Source: Aquibium pacificus
GTDB taxonomy: Bacteria > Pseudomonadota > Alphaproteobacteria > Rhizobiales > Rhizobiaceae
NCBI RefSeq assembly: GCF_040839445.1
Contig: NZ_JBDPGJ010000001.1
Coordinates: 62,001 to 126,000, forward strand
Length of the DNA stretch: 64,000 nt
Direction of reading: 5' to 3'
Part shown: positions 7,794-15,377 of the stretch, piece by piece
How positions within the stretch are numbered: the first letter of the stretch is position 1
Layout: the number at the start of each line of letters is the position of its first letter
Position numbers and translations under genes: made by a program
The notes under the pieces: generated by a model
The model's database searches: none
What the model saw: only the letters and a program-made list of their open reading frames with translations
What the model was told of the DNA's origin: nothing

Positions 7794-9629
7794 ATGCCAG
7801 CCTATCGCTCCAGAACCACCACCCACGGCCGCAACATGGCCGGTGCGCGCGGCCTGTGGCGCGCGACCGGCATGAAGGACGGCGATTTCGGCAAGCCGAT
7901 CATCGCGGTCGTCAATTCCTTCACCCAGTTCGTGCCGGGCCACGTGCACCTGAAGGATCTCGGCCAGCTGGTCGCCCGCGAGATCGAGGCGGCCGGCGGC
8001 GTCGCCAAGGAGTTCAACACCATCGCCGTCGACGACGGCATCGCGATGGGCCATGACGGTATGCTCTATTCGCTGCCGTCGCGCGAGATCATCGCGGACT
8101 CGGTCGAGTACATGGTCAACGCGCACTGCGCCGACGCCATGGTCTGCATCTCCAACTGCGACAAGATCACGCCCGGCATGCTGAACGCGGCGATGCGGCT
8201 CAACATCCCGGCGGTGTTCGTTTCCGGCGGACCGATGGAGGCCGGCAAGGCAATGATGAAAGGCAAGCTGCAGGCGCTGGACCTGATCGATGCGATGGTC
8301 GTAGCCGCCGACGACAAGTACACAGACGCGGAGGTTCAGGCGGTCGAGGAAGCCGCGTGCCCGACCTGCGGCTCCTGCTCCGGCATGTTCACCGCCAATT
8401 CGATGAACTGCCTGACCGAGGCGCTCGGCCTGTCGCTTCCCGGCAACGGCTCGACGCTCGCCACCCATTCCGATCGCAAGCGCCTGTTCGTCGAGGCCGG
8501 TCATCTGATCGTCGACCTCGCCCGCCGCTACTACGAGCAGGACGACGAGACGGCGCTGCCGCGCTCCATCGCCACAAAGGCCGCCTTCGAGAACGCCATG
8601 GCGCTCGACATCGCCATGGGCGGCTCGACCAACACGGTGCTGCACATCCTCGCCGCCGCGCACGAGGGCGGGATAGACTTCACCATGGACGACATCGATG
8701 CGCTGTCGCGCAAGGTGCCGGTGCTGTGCAAGGTCGCGCCCGCCAAGAACGACGTGCACATGGAAGACGTCCACCGCGCAGGCGGCATCATGGCCATCCT
8801 CGGCCAGCTCGACCGCGGCGGGCTGATCAACCGCGACGAGCCGACCGTCCACGCGGTGACGCTGGGCGACGCGCTCGACCGCTGGGACGTCAGCCGCACC
8901 AATTCGCAGAGCGTCCGCGACTTCTTCATGGCCGCACCCGGCGGAGTGCGCACCACGCAGGCCTTCAGCCAGTCGAACCGCTGGACCGACCTCGACCTCG
9001 ACCGCAAGTCAGGCGTGATCCGCTCGCCGGAACATCCCTTCTCCAAGGACGGTGGCCTGGCCGTGCTCAAGGGCAACATCGCGCTCGACGGCTGCGTGGT
9101 GAAGACCGCCGGCGTCGACGATTCCATCCTGAAGTTCACCGGCCCCGCGAAAGTGTTCGAAAGCCAGGATGCCTCGGTCAAGGCCATCCTCTCCAACGAG
9201 GTCAAGGCCGGCGACGTCGTCGTCATCCGGTACGAGGGGCCGAAGGGCGGCCCCGGCATGCAGGAAATGCTCTATCCCACCAGCTATCTGAAGTCGAAAG
9301 GCCTCGGAAAGGCCTGCGCGCTCCTGACCGACGGCCGCTTTTCGGGCGGCACCTCGGGCCTCTCCATCGGCCATGTCTCGCCGGAGGCGGCGAGCGGCGG
9401 CGCGATCGGGCTCGTGCGCGAGGGCGACATGATCGAGATCGACATCCCCAACCGGACGATCACGCTCATGGTCGACGATGCGGAACTCGGCCGCCGCCGC
9501 GCCGAGCAGGATGCGAAGGGCTGGAAGCCGGAAGCGTCGCGCAAGCGCAACGTCACCACGGCTTTGAAGGCCTATGCCGCCTTCGCGGCAAGCGCGGACA
9601 GGGGCGCGGTGCGGATTCTGCCGGAGTGA
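7794..9629 (+). CDS. ilvD: dihydroxy-acid dehydratase
   Basis: IlvD dehydrates 2,3-dihydroxy-3-methylbutanoate (or -pentanoate) to the 2-keto acid precursors of valine, leucine and isoleucine. The 611-residue length is typical. Visible signatures are CISNCDKITPGM (118-129; Cys122) and CPTCGSCSGMFTANSM (189 onward; Cys195), at the positions of the iron-sulfur ligands of the E. coli enzyme. The C-terminal TDGRFSGGTSG stretch is also present. It is preceded by 239 bp without genes, and an AGGAT lies close to the ATG. Its first 20 codons exist a second time at 5631. Confidence 0.97.
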   Translation: MPAYRSRTTTHGRNMAGARGLWRATGMKDGDFGKPIIAVVNSFTQFVPGHVHLKDLGQLVAREIEAAGGVAKEFNTIAVDDGIAMGHDGMLYSLPSREIIADSVEYMVNAHCADAMVCISNCDKITPGMLNAAMRLNIPAVFVSGGPMEAGKAMMKGKLQALDLIDAMVVAADDKYTDAEVQAVEEAACPTCGSCSGMFTANSMNCLTEALGLSLPGNGSTLATHSDRKRLFVEAGHLIVDLARRYYEQDDETALPRSIATKAAFENAMALDIAMGGSTNTVLHILAAAHEGGIDFTMDDIDALSRKVPVLCKVAPAKNDVHMEDVHRAGGIMAILGQLDRGGLINRDEPTVHAVTLGDALDRWDVSRTNSQSVRDFFMAAPGGVRTTQAFSQSNRWTDLDLDRKSGVIRSPEHPFSKDGGLAVLKGNIALDGCVVKTAGVDDSILKFTGPAKVFESQDASVKAILSNEVKAGDVVVIRYEGPKGGPGMQEMLYPTSYLKSKGLGKACALLTDGRFSGGTSGLSIGHVSPEAASGGAIGLVREGDMIEIDIPNRTITLMVDDAELGRRRAEQDAKGWKPEASRKRNVTTALKAYAAFAASADRGAVRILPE

Positions 9630-9630
9630 C

Positions 9631-9675
9631 GTGAGGCTTCAAGTCGAGGGCGGCGGTGCATTGCCGGCGCCTCAC
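9631..9675 (+). other. inverted repeat after ilvD
   Basis: GTGAGGC and GCCTCAC form a 7-bp outer stem enclosing an inner CGGC/GCCG pair, starting two bases after the ilvD stop. No U-tract follows, so it is an mRNA-end hairpin or a weak terminator at most. Confidence 0.35.
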
Positions 9676-9713
9676 CTGCGACCTAGAATTTCTTCCCGAA
9701 CGGAGGAAGCGGC

Positions 9714-10007
9714 ATGGACGACACGACTGGCTGGCGGCACATGAGCAGCGCGCCGAGGGACGGCAGCCGCATCCTCGTCACCGTCCGGGACTCCGAGCAG
9801 GGACCGGCGCAGGTGGACGTGGCGCACTGGGCGCGCGCGGACCAGTTCGGCATGGAGGGCTGGCGCTCGGCTGATTCCCATCCCGGCCAGATCATCGGTT
9901 ATGCCGAGCCCGAACTCAAATGCTGGATGCCGCTGCCATCGGCGGGCGCCTCGCCGCGTCCGAGCCCGTGGGAAGAGGGCGAGGAACTCTTCGGCTCCGG
10001 TATCTGA
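9714..10007 (+). CDS. small hypothetical protein
   Basis: This 97-residue product has a strong ribosome site (GGAGGAAGCGGC before ATG). The body starts GWRHMSSAPRDGSRILVTVR and contains VDVAHWAR and a W/G-rich GWRSAD segment, resembling small conserved proteins of rhizobia and phages that begin with a W-x-P-M-x-x-A-P-x-D-G-like motif. The last 20 residues (ASPRPSPWEEGEELFGSG) are low-complexity and look like translated intergenic repeat rather than folded protein. The natural C-terminus may therefore have been lost and replaced. Function unknown. Confidence 0.6.
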   Translation: MDDTTGWRHMSSAPRDGSRILVTVRDSEQGPAQVDVAHWARADQFGMEGWRSADSHPGQIIGYAEPELKCWMPLPSAGASPRPSPWEEGEELFGSGI

Positions 10008-10023
10008 ACCCGAAAGCCTGCGG

Positions 10024-10956
10024 TCAACCCGCGGCGACCGGCTCTCCCGCCATCCTTTCCAGCGCCGCCACGAGCCTGTCGCGGTCGGCCGTCAGGCCTT
10101 TGTAGTCGAGCTGGCGCTCGTCCAGCGAGGCCAGTTGCGCGGCGAAGGAACGCGCGAGCGAAGCGCGCTCGGGATGGCGGTCCAGCACCGGCATGGGATC
10201 CAGGAAGATCCTGATCGTGAACAGGATGTCTCCCGAAACCGGCAGCTTGCGCAGCGTCTGGCGCTCGACCCGCACGAAGGCATTCTGGGCCGGCGCTTCT
10301 CCGAATCGCGGGGTGCGCGAAGCCGCCCGCTCGTCGAGCGCCTGCGAGGACATCGGCTTGTGCAGTTCCGCGTCGGTCTGGAGCGACCAGTTGAGGCGCT
10401 CGACCGGTCGGTCGAGCCGCAGATTGTCGAACATGCGGGCGATGAGGTCCGCGTTGCGGGTGCCGGCCGCGAAGCCCGGAACCGGCGCATGGATCTCGTG
10501 CATCGGCTTGCCGAATTTTTCGGCGAGCGACCAGGAGGACGGAAAGCAGAGCGAGGCCGCGGCCAGCCGCCAGCCCTCCTCGCCGCGCCGCATCAGGACC
10601 AGATCCTCCTGCACGAGCAGGGAGGCGGCGAGCAGGGGAGGGTGATCTTCCGAAGCCACAGCATCTAGCGCGGCGAGCGCGGCTTCCCACTGCCTCGTTC
10701 CGGGAAATACCGCGGGAAACCCGTCGACCAGATGCTCCCGGACCAGGCCCAGCACCTCCGCCTGCGCCGCCTCCGTCTCCGGCTCGGCCCGGAACACCGC
10801 CTCGACGTCCTTGGCGATCAGGCGCCGCTTTTCGACCAGGTAGGCTTCATAGTGGTCGTCGATCTCCAGCCAGGTCGCAATGTCGAGCGGCCTCAGTCCG
10901 ATGGTGAAAGGCGTCGAGGAGCCGTCATAGGGCGTGTGGGTGGGGGGTGTTCTCAC
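10024..10956 (-). CDS. DUF3445 / heme-dependent oxidative N-demethylase family protein
   Basis: This 310-residue protein fits the DUF3445 (HDOD) family, some members of which are heme proteins that oxidatively remove N-methyl groups. Recognisable parts are the N-terminal HTPYDGSSTPFTIGLRPLD, the AASLCFPSSWSLAEKFGKP stretch and IHAPVPGF, all usual in the family. The GTG start overlaps the parE stop (GTGA), so translation is probably coupled to the toxin gene. No ferredoxin or reductase partner lies nearby. The substrate is unknown and enzymatic activity is inferred from the family only. Confidence 0.8.
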   Translation of the reverse strand: MRTPPTHTPYDGSSTPFTIGLRPLDIATWLEIDDHYEAYLVEKRRLIAKDVEAVFRAEPETEAAQAEVLGLVREHLVDGFPAVFPGTRQWEAALAALDAVASEDHPPLLAASLLVQEDLVLMRRGEEGWRLAAASLCFPSSWSLAEKFGKPMHEIHAPVPGFAAGTRNADLIARMFDNLRLDRPVERLNWSLQTDAELHKPMSSQALDERAASRTPRFGEAPAQNAFVRVERQTLRKLPVSGDILFTIRIFLDPMPVLDRHPERASLARSFAAQLASLDERQLDYKGLTADRDRLVAALERMAGEPVAAG

Positions 10957-11237
10957 CAGAATTCGGGTGCCTTTCGCCTAGTATGCCAGACCCGGAGGAT
11001 TTCGATTCCGGCCGGTCCGGTGCGATACGGTATGATATAGGGAAGACCCGGAACGGACCATTCCCTCACGCCTGTGCGAGGGAGCGGGCGACCGATGTCG
11101 GGCTTGCGGGAGAGAAGCTCGAAGGACTTCGCCAGGCGACTTGCGACGGATGCCGCAGCGGCGGGATCGTCACGACGGATGAAGGATTCGATTTCCGCCA
11201 GATCGCGAACGGCTCGCGGAAGAAGCCGCCAGTTCAT
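10953..11237 (-). CDS. parE: ParE/RelE-type toxin
   Basis: This 94-residue protein has the RelE/ParE fold signature: N-terminal helices (LLPRAVRDLAEIESFIRRDD), then P-x-I-G-R-P-L and a strand pair SVPGLPYIIPYR with a final ILRVWHTRR. ParE toxins poison DNA gyrase; RelE relatives cut mRNA. The basic C-terminus with HTRRK resembles ParE more than RelE, but the target is not certain. It overlaps the upstream antitoxin gene by 4 bp (ATGA) and the downstream DUF3445 gene by 4 bp, forming a three-gene coupled unit. Confidence 0.85.
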   Translation of the reverse strand: MNWRLLPRAVRDLAEIESFIRRDDPAAAASVASRLAKSFELLSRKPDIGRPLPRTGVREWSVPGLPYIIPYRTGPAGIEILRVWHTRRKAPEFW

Positions 11238-11527
11238 TGTTCGTCATGCGGCAGGATGTCCGGCTCCGGAGCAGGCAGCGGTTCTCCGGTCCCCCATGAG
11301 CGAAGCCAGGCCTCGACGGCCGTGCCGGACACGAAGACGCCTTTGTCGGCTTCGCGGACTGCCTCGTCAATCGCGTCGAGATATTGCCGGCGCTCCTCCA
11401 AGTAGGACGCGACCGCTTCCTTGACGACGAAGGAACGCGAGCGCTTCGTCAGCCGCGCAAGGTCGTCGACCTGCTGGCGGAGGTCGTCGGGAAGCCGAAC
11501 CGAGACGAGGCTGGAGCTATCGGCCAT
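11234..11527 (-). CDS. parD: ribbon-helix-helix antitoxin of the ParDE pair
   Basis: This 97-residue protein has an N-terminal ribbon-helix-helix DNA-binding domain: VSVRLPDDLRQQVDDLA, then RSRSFVVKEAVASYLEE. An acidic, proline-rich C-terminal tail follows, which usually wraps the toxin. It precedes parE with an ATGA overlap. An inverted repeat 15-37 bp upstream of its start is a probable operator for the antitoxin or the toxin-antitoxin complex. Confidence 0.85.
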   Translation of the reverse strand: MADSSSLVSVRLPDDLRQQVDDLARLTKRSRSFVVKEAVASYLEERRQYLDAIDEAVREADKGVFVSGTAVEAWLRSWGTGEPLPAPEPDILPHDEQ

Positions 11528-11541
11528 TCGATCGCCTTTGT

Positions 11542-11564
11542 ATTACAATCGATGACATCGTAAT
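11542..11564. promoter_or_regulatory. candidate ParD operator
   Basis: ATTACAAT and ATCGTAAT form an 8-bp inverted repeat with one mismatch and a 7-base spacer, 15 bp upstream of the antitoxin start. The AT-rich symmetry in GC-rich DNA and its position fit autoregulation by a ribbon-helix-helix antitoxin. Binding is inferred. Confidence 0.55.
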
Positions 11565-11602
11565 CGCGGGCATACCTGCGGTCAACGTCAACCCGAACCG
11601 CT

Positions 11603-13465
11603 CTACCCCTCCATCCCCTCCAGTTCGTCGATCAAACCCTCGATCACCGAAAGTCCTCTGGCCCAGAAGCCGGGGTCGGAGGCATCCAGGCCGAAGGGGG
11701 CCAGCAGCTGCGAATGGTGTTTGGTGCCGCCGGCCCGCAGCATGTCGAAATACTTCTCCTGAAAGCCTTTCTCGGCGTTCTGGTAGACCGCGTAGAGCGA
11801 GTTCACCAGACAATCCCCGAAGGCATAGGCGTAGACGTAGAAAGGCGAATGGACGAAGTGCGGGATGTAGGCCCAGAACACTTCGTAGCCCTCGCGCAGC
11901 CGGATCGCGGGACCCAGGCTCTCGGCCTGCACCTCCAGCCAGAATTCACCCAGCTGGTCGGACGTGAGTTCCCCCATGCGGCGCTGGGTATGCACCTTGC
12001 GTTCGAACTCGTAGAAGGCGATCTGGCGCACCACCGTGTTGATCATGTCCTCGACCTTCTGGGCGAGCATCGCCTTGCGCTCGCGGCGGTCACGCGTCCG
12101 TTCGAGCAGCGAGCGGAAGGTCAGCATTTCTCCGAACACCGAGGCCGTCTCGGCCAGCGTCAGTGGCGTCGACGCCATTAGCGGCCCCTGCTTGCCGGCA
12201 AGCACCTGGTGAACGCCATGGCCAAGTTCGTGGGCGAGCGTCATGACGTCGCGCGGCTTGCCCATGTAGTTGAGCAGCACGTAGGGATGCACGGAAGGGA
12301 CGGTGGGATGGGCGAAGGCGCCGGGCGCCTTGCCGGAGCGCACCGGCGCGTCGATCCAGTTGCGGTCGAAGAACTTTCCCGCGATCTCGGCCATCTCCGG
12401 CGCGAAGCCGCGATAGGCCGACAGCACCGTTTCGCGCGCCTCCTCCCAGCCGATGATCGCCTGCGGCGTTTCGGGAAGCGGCGCGTTGCGGTCCCAGTGG
12501 TTCATCCGCTCCATGCCGAGCCAGCGCGCCTTCATCGCGTAATAGCGGTGCGACAGGCGGGGATAGGCGTCCTTCACCGCGGCCGCGAGCGCGTCGACCA
12601 CGGGCCTCTCGACCCGGTTGGCCAGATGGCGGGAATCGGCGATGTCGCCAAATCCGCGCCAGCGGTCGGAGATCTCCTTGTCCTTGGCCAGCGTGTTGGT
12701 GATCAGCGTGAAGATGCGCAGATTATCCTTGAACGTCCGCGCCAGGGCCTCGGAGGCGCGGCGCCGCCGATCGCCGTCGGAATCCTGCAGGAGGTTCAGC
12801 GTCGGCTCGAGCGAAAGCTCCTCCCCGTCAACGGTAAAGCGCAGGGCCGACATCGTCTCGTCGAAGAGGCGGTTCCAGGCGCCGCGTCCCGTGATCGACT
12901 TCTCGTGGAACAACTGCTCGACACGGTCCTCGAGCTGGTAGGGCTTGTCCTTGCGCAGGTCCTCGACCCAGGGACGATAACGGCCGAATGCGGGATCGGC
13001 ATCGAGTGCGGCGGCGATGCCGGCCTCCTCCACCTTGTTCAGCTCGAGGCAAAAGAACAGGAGATGGGCGCTGGCGTCCGTCATCTTCTCCTGGATGTCG
13101 CCGTAGAGCTTGGCGCGTTTGGGATCGCCGGTGTCTCCGGCGTAGACGAGGCTGGCATAGGAAACGATACGCCCGATCAGTTCCTCGAGCGCCTCGTAGG
13201 AATGCATCATCGCGCCTAGCCCACCGCCGTTCGGGTCTCTCGTCGCCTCGGCGATCTTTCCCTTCCACTCGGTCTCGAAGGCGACCGCGTCGGATTGCGC
13301 GCGCGCGATGTCGCGCTGCAGTTCGGGCGCGTCCATCGCCGCATAGAGATCGCCGAGGTTCCACTCGGGCAGATCGCCCAGGCTCGATACCGGCGCGGCC
13401 GCGGCCGACGCGCCGGAGGGCGCGAGCGTCGCGCCGGCGAGAAGGGATTCGATCTGAAATTTCAT
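11603..13465 (-). CDS. pepF: oligoendopeptidase F (M3 family)
   Basis: This 620-residue cytosolic zinc peptidase cleaves oligopeptides. The gluzincin motif HELGHGVHQ (412-420) is intact, and the downstream TASVFGEML supplies the third zinc ligand near residue 440. The N-terminal helical domain (about 35-300) and the C-terminal YVYAYAFGDCLVNSLYA match PepF/M3B proteins. The residues before about 30 are Ala/Ser-rich and may be dispensable. The product probably recycles peptides. Confidence 0.93.
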   Translation of the reverse strand: MKFQIESLLAGATLAPSGASAAAAPVSSLGDLPEWNLGDLYAAMDAPELQRDIARAQSDAVAFETEWKGKIAEATRDPNGGGLGAMMHSYEALEELIGRIVSYASLVYAGDTGDPKRAKLYGDIQEKMTDASAHLLFFCLELNKVEEAGIAAALDADPAFGRYRPWVEDLRKDKPYQLEDRVEQLFHEKSITGRGAWNRLFDETMSALRFTVDGEELSLEPTLNLLQDSDGDRRRRASEALARTFKDNLRIFTLITNTLAKDKEISDRWRGFGDIADSRHLANRVERPVVDALAAAVKDAYPRLSHRYYAMKARWLGMERMNHWDRNAPLPETPQAIIGWEEARETVLSAYRGFAPEMAEIAGKFFDRNWIDAPVRSGKAPGAFAHPTVPSVHPYVLLNYMGKPRDVMTLAHELGHGVHQVLAGKQGPLMASTPLTLAETASVFGEMLTFRSLLERTRDRRERKAMLAQKVEDMINTVVRQIAFYEFERKVHTQRRMGELTSDQLGEFWLEVQAESLGPAIRLREGYEVFWAYIPHFVHSPFYVYAYAFGDCLVNSLYAVYQNAEKGFQEKYFDMLRAGGTKHHSQLLAPFGLDASDPGFWARGLSVIEGLIDELEGMEG

Positions 13466-13614
13466 CGCTCGGTCCTTGCCCGCCTGGATGCCGCGGCCGG
13501 CGCGCGGAGCTGAAAGGGTTTGTTCACCGGCTTTCTTGAGGCCCTATTTAGACCCCCGTGCCATCATGATCCAGACAGCAATTTCGACCATTAGATCACC
13601 TGTGCGAAGGTTAA

Positions 13615-15150
13615 ATGTCGGGCCCAGTCCTCATCGTCGACGACGATCCCGTCCAGCGCCGGCTTCTCGAAGCGGCCGTGACGCGCGCCGGCCACGCGGC
13701 CGTGTGCGCGGACGGCGGCGCCGCCGCCCTGGAGAAGCTCGATACCGCCCGCGAAAGCTTCGCGGTGGTCGTGCTCGACCTCGTCATGCCCGGCACGGAC
13801 GGACTTGCCGTCCTCGAAGCCATGCGCGAACGCGGGATCGGCACGCCGGTGATCGTGCAGACCGCGCAGGCGGGGATCGACACGGTCGTGGCGGCGATGC
13901 GCGCGGGCGCGTTCGACTTCGTCGTCAAGCCGGTCTCGCCGGAGCGTCTCCAGGCTTCCATCGCCAAGGCCATCAAGGTCGAGACGCATGACGCGGCCAG
14001 CCGCCGCACCCGGCCGGAAAAGCAAAAGACGCTCACGATCGGGGACCTCGTCACCACCAGCCCAGCCATGGAGCGCGTCATCCGCCTCGCCCAGAAGGCG
14101 GCGTCGTCGAACATCCCGATCCTCATCGAAGGCGAATCGGGCGTCGGCAAGGAAGTCATCGCGCGCGCGATCCAGGGGTCTGGGAGCCGCAAGTCAAAAC
14201 CGTTCGTCACCGTCAACTGCGGCGCCATCCCGGACAATCTCGTCGAGAGCATCCTGTTCGGCCACGAGAAGGGCTCCTTCACCGGCGCGACCGACAAGCA
14301 CCAGGGCAAGTTCATCGAGGCCAACCACGGCACGCTGTTCCTCGACGAGATCGGCGACCTGCCGCTCGATGTCCAGGTCAAGCTCCTGCGTGCCGTCCAG
14401 GAGGGCGAGGTGGATCCGGTCGGCGGACGGGCGCCGGTCAAGGTCGACATCCGCCTGGTGTCTGCCACCCACCGCGATCTCCTCCAGCGGGTCAGGGACG
14501 GGCTCTTCCGCGAGGACCTCTTCTACCGGCTGAACGTGTTTCCGATCTTCGTTCCGCCGCTACGCGACCGTCGCGAGGACATCGCCGGCCTCGTCCGCCA
14601 TTTCATAGGCTCGATCGGTGCCGCCGAAACGGGCGGGCGGGTCCATGGCATCTCGGGCGAGGCGCTGGCGATCCTCAAGGCCTATGACTGGCCGGGCAAC
14701 ATCCGCCAGCTGGAGAACGCCATCTTCCGCGCCGTCGTGCTGTGCGAGGGTTCCATCCTCACGCCGGAGGAATTCCCGCAGATCTGCGCCCAGGTCGGGA
14801 CGGTCGACGCCGGTGCCGAGAGCGATCTCGAGGTGGAGCCTGCCGCCATTTCGCAACTTGCCGGCCTTGGCACCGAGGGAGGCCAGACGGGCCGGCTGCG
14901 GCTGCCGACGCCGGGCATCTATGCCGCCCGCGAAAGCGACGCCGTTCTCGATGCGCTGGACGAGAAGGGCAATGTCCGCTCGCTGGCGGACGTCGAACTG
15001 GAAATGATCCAGTTCGCCATCGGTCACTACGAAGGACAGATGAGCGAAGTAGCGCGCCGGCTGGGCATAGGTCGCTCCACGCTCTATAGGAAACTCAAGG
15101 AATACGGGATCGAACCCGAGGCTGGCCGGGGCGACAAGGTGACCTCCTGA
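13615..15150 (+). CDS. sigma-54-dependent response regulator (NtrC class)
   Basis: This 511-residue protein has three domains. The receiver domain (1-120) has the acidic pocket DD(D) at 9-11, phospho-acceptor Asp55 and Lys105. The AAA+ domain has Walker A GESGVGK at 173-179 and Walker B LFLDEIGD at 241-248. A Fis-type helix-turn-helix lies at about 470-500 (VARRLGIGRSTLYRKLKEYG). The sigma-54 contact loop reads GSFTGA (220-225) instead of GAFTGA, while the key F and T remain. No histidine kinase is adjacent. Divergent from pepF; the DUF882 gene lies downstream on the same strand after 227 bp. A T-run immediately follows the stop. Confidence 0.92.
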   Translation: MSGPVLIVDDDPVQRRLLEAAVTRAGHAAVCADGGAAALEKLDTARESFAVVVLDLVMPGTDGLAVLEAMRERGIGTPVIVQTAQAGIDTVVAAMRAGAFDFVVKPVSPERLQASIAKAIKVETHDAASRRTRPEKQKTLTIGDLVTTSPAMERVIRLAQKAASSNIPILIEGESGVGKEVIARAIQGSGSRKSKPFVTVNCGAIPDNLVESILFGHEKGSFTGATDKHQGKFIEANHGTLFLDEIGDLPLDVQVKLLRAVQEGEVDPVGGRAPVKVDIRLVSATHRDLLQRVRDGLFREDLFYRLNVFPIFVPPLRDRREDIAGLVRHFIGSIGAAETGGRVHGISGEALAILKAYDWPGNIRQLENAIFRAVVLCEGSILTPEEFPQICAQVGTVDAGAESDLEVEPAAISQLAGLGTEGGQTGRLRLPTPGIYAARESDAVLDALDEKGNVRSLADVELEMIQFAIGHYEGQMSEVARRLGIGRSTLYRKLKEYGIEPEAGRGDKVTS

Positions 15151-15280
15151 TTTTTTTCGGTTCATGGATCGCCGACCGGCATTTTCCGAAATTGCATCCC
15201 GGGAAGCTTTCATTTACCAAGCGAAACGGGGATCGATTTCGGGCAAGTTCCCGCCATCGTCTCACCGTATTTCGACTTCA

Positions 15281-15296
15281 ATAAGCTCCAGTTAAC
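15281..15296. promoter_or_regulatory. possible CtrA site upstream of the DUF882 gene
   Basis: ATAA-N7-TTAAC has one mismatch from the full CtrA consensus, and the right half reads TTAACCATT, a form common in rhizobial CtrA targets. It lies about 85-100 bp upstream of the DUF882 start. A single near-match of this size may occur by chance. Confidence 0.35.
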
Positions 15297-15308
15297 CATT
15301 AGGGATGA

Positions 15309-15341
15309 TAGTCCGACGATGTAGGTAGCGCCGTCGGACTA
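15309..15341 (+). other. perfect 10-bp stem-loop in the DUF882 leader
   Basis: TAGTCCGACG and CGTCGGACTA pair perfectly around a 13-base loop, 36 bp before the DUF882 start. No U-tract follows on the plus strand and no gene ends here. A structured 5' leader or an operator is more likely than a terminator. Confidence 0.45.
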
Positions 15342-15377
15342 CCGGGGACGAAAAAGAAGCCAGCAAGGCCTATCATT

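Noticed and set aside
15112..15150. Hairpin-like sequence and T-run at the end of the sigma-54 regulator as a terminator
   Set aside because: A T-run is present after the stop but no convincing stem precedes it.
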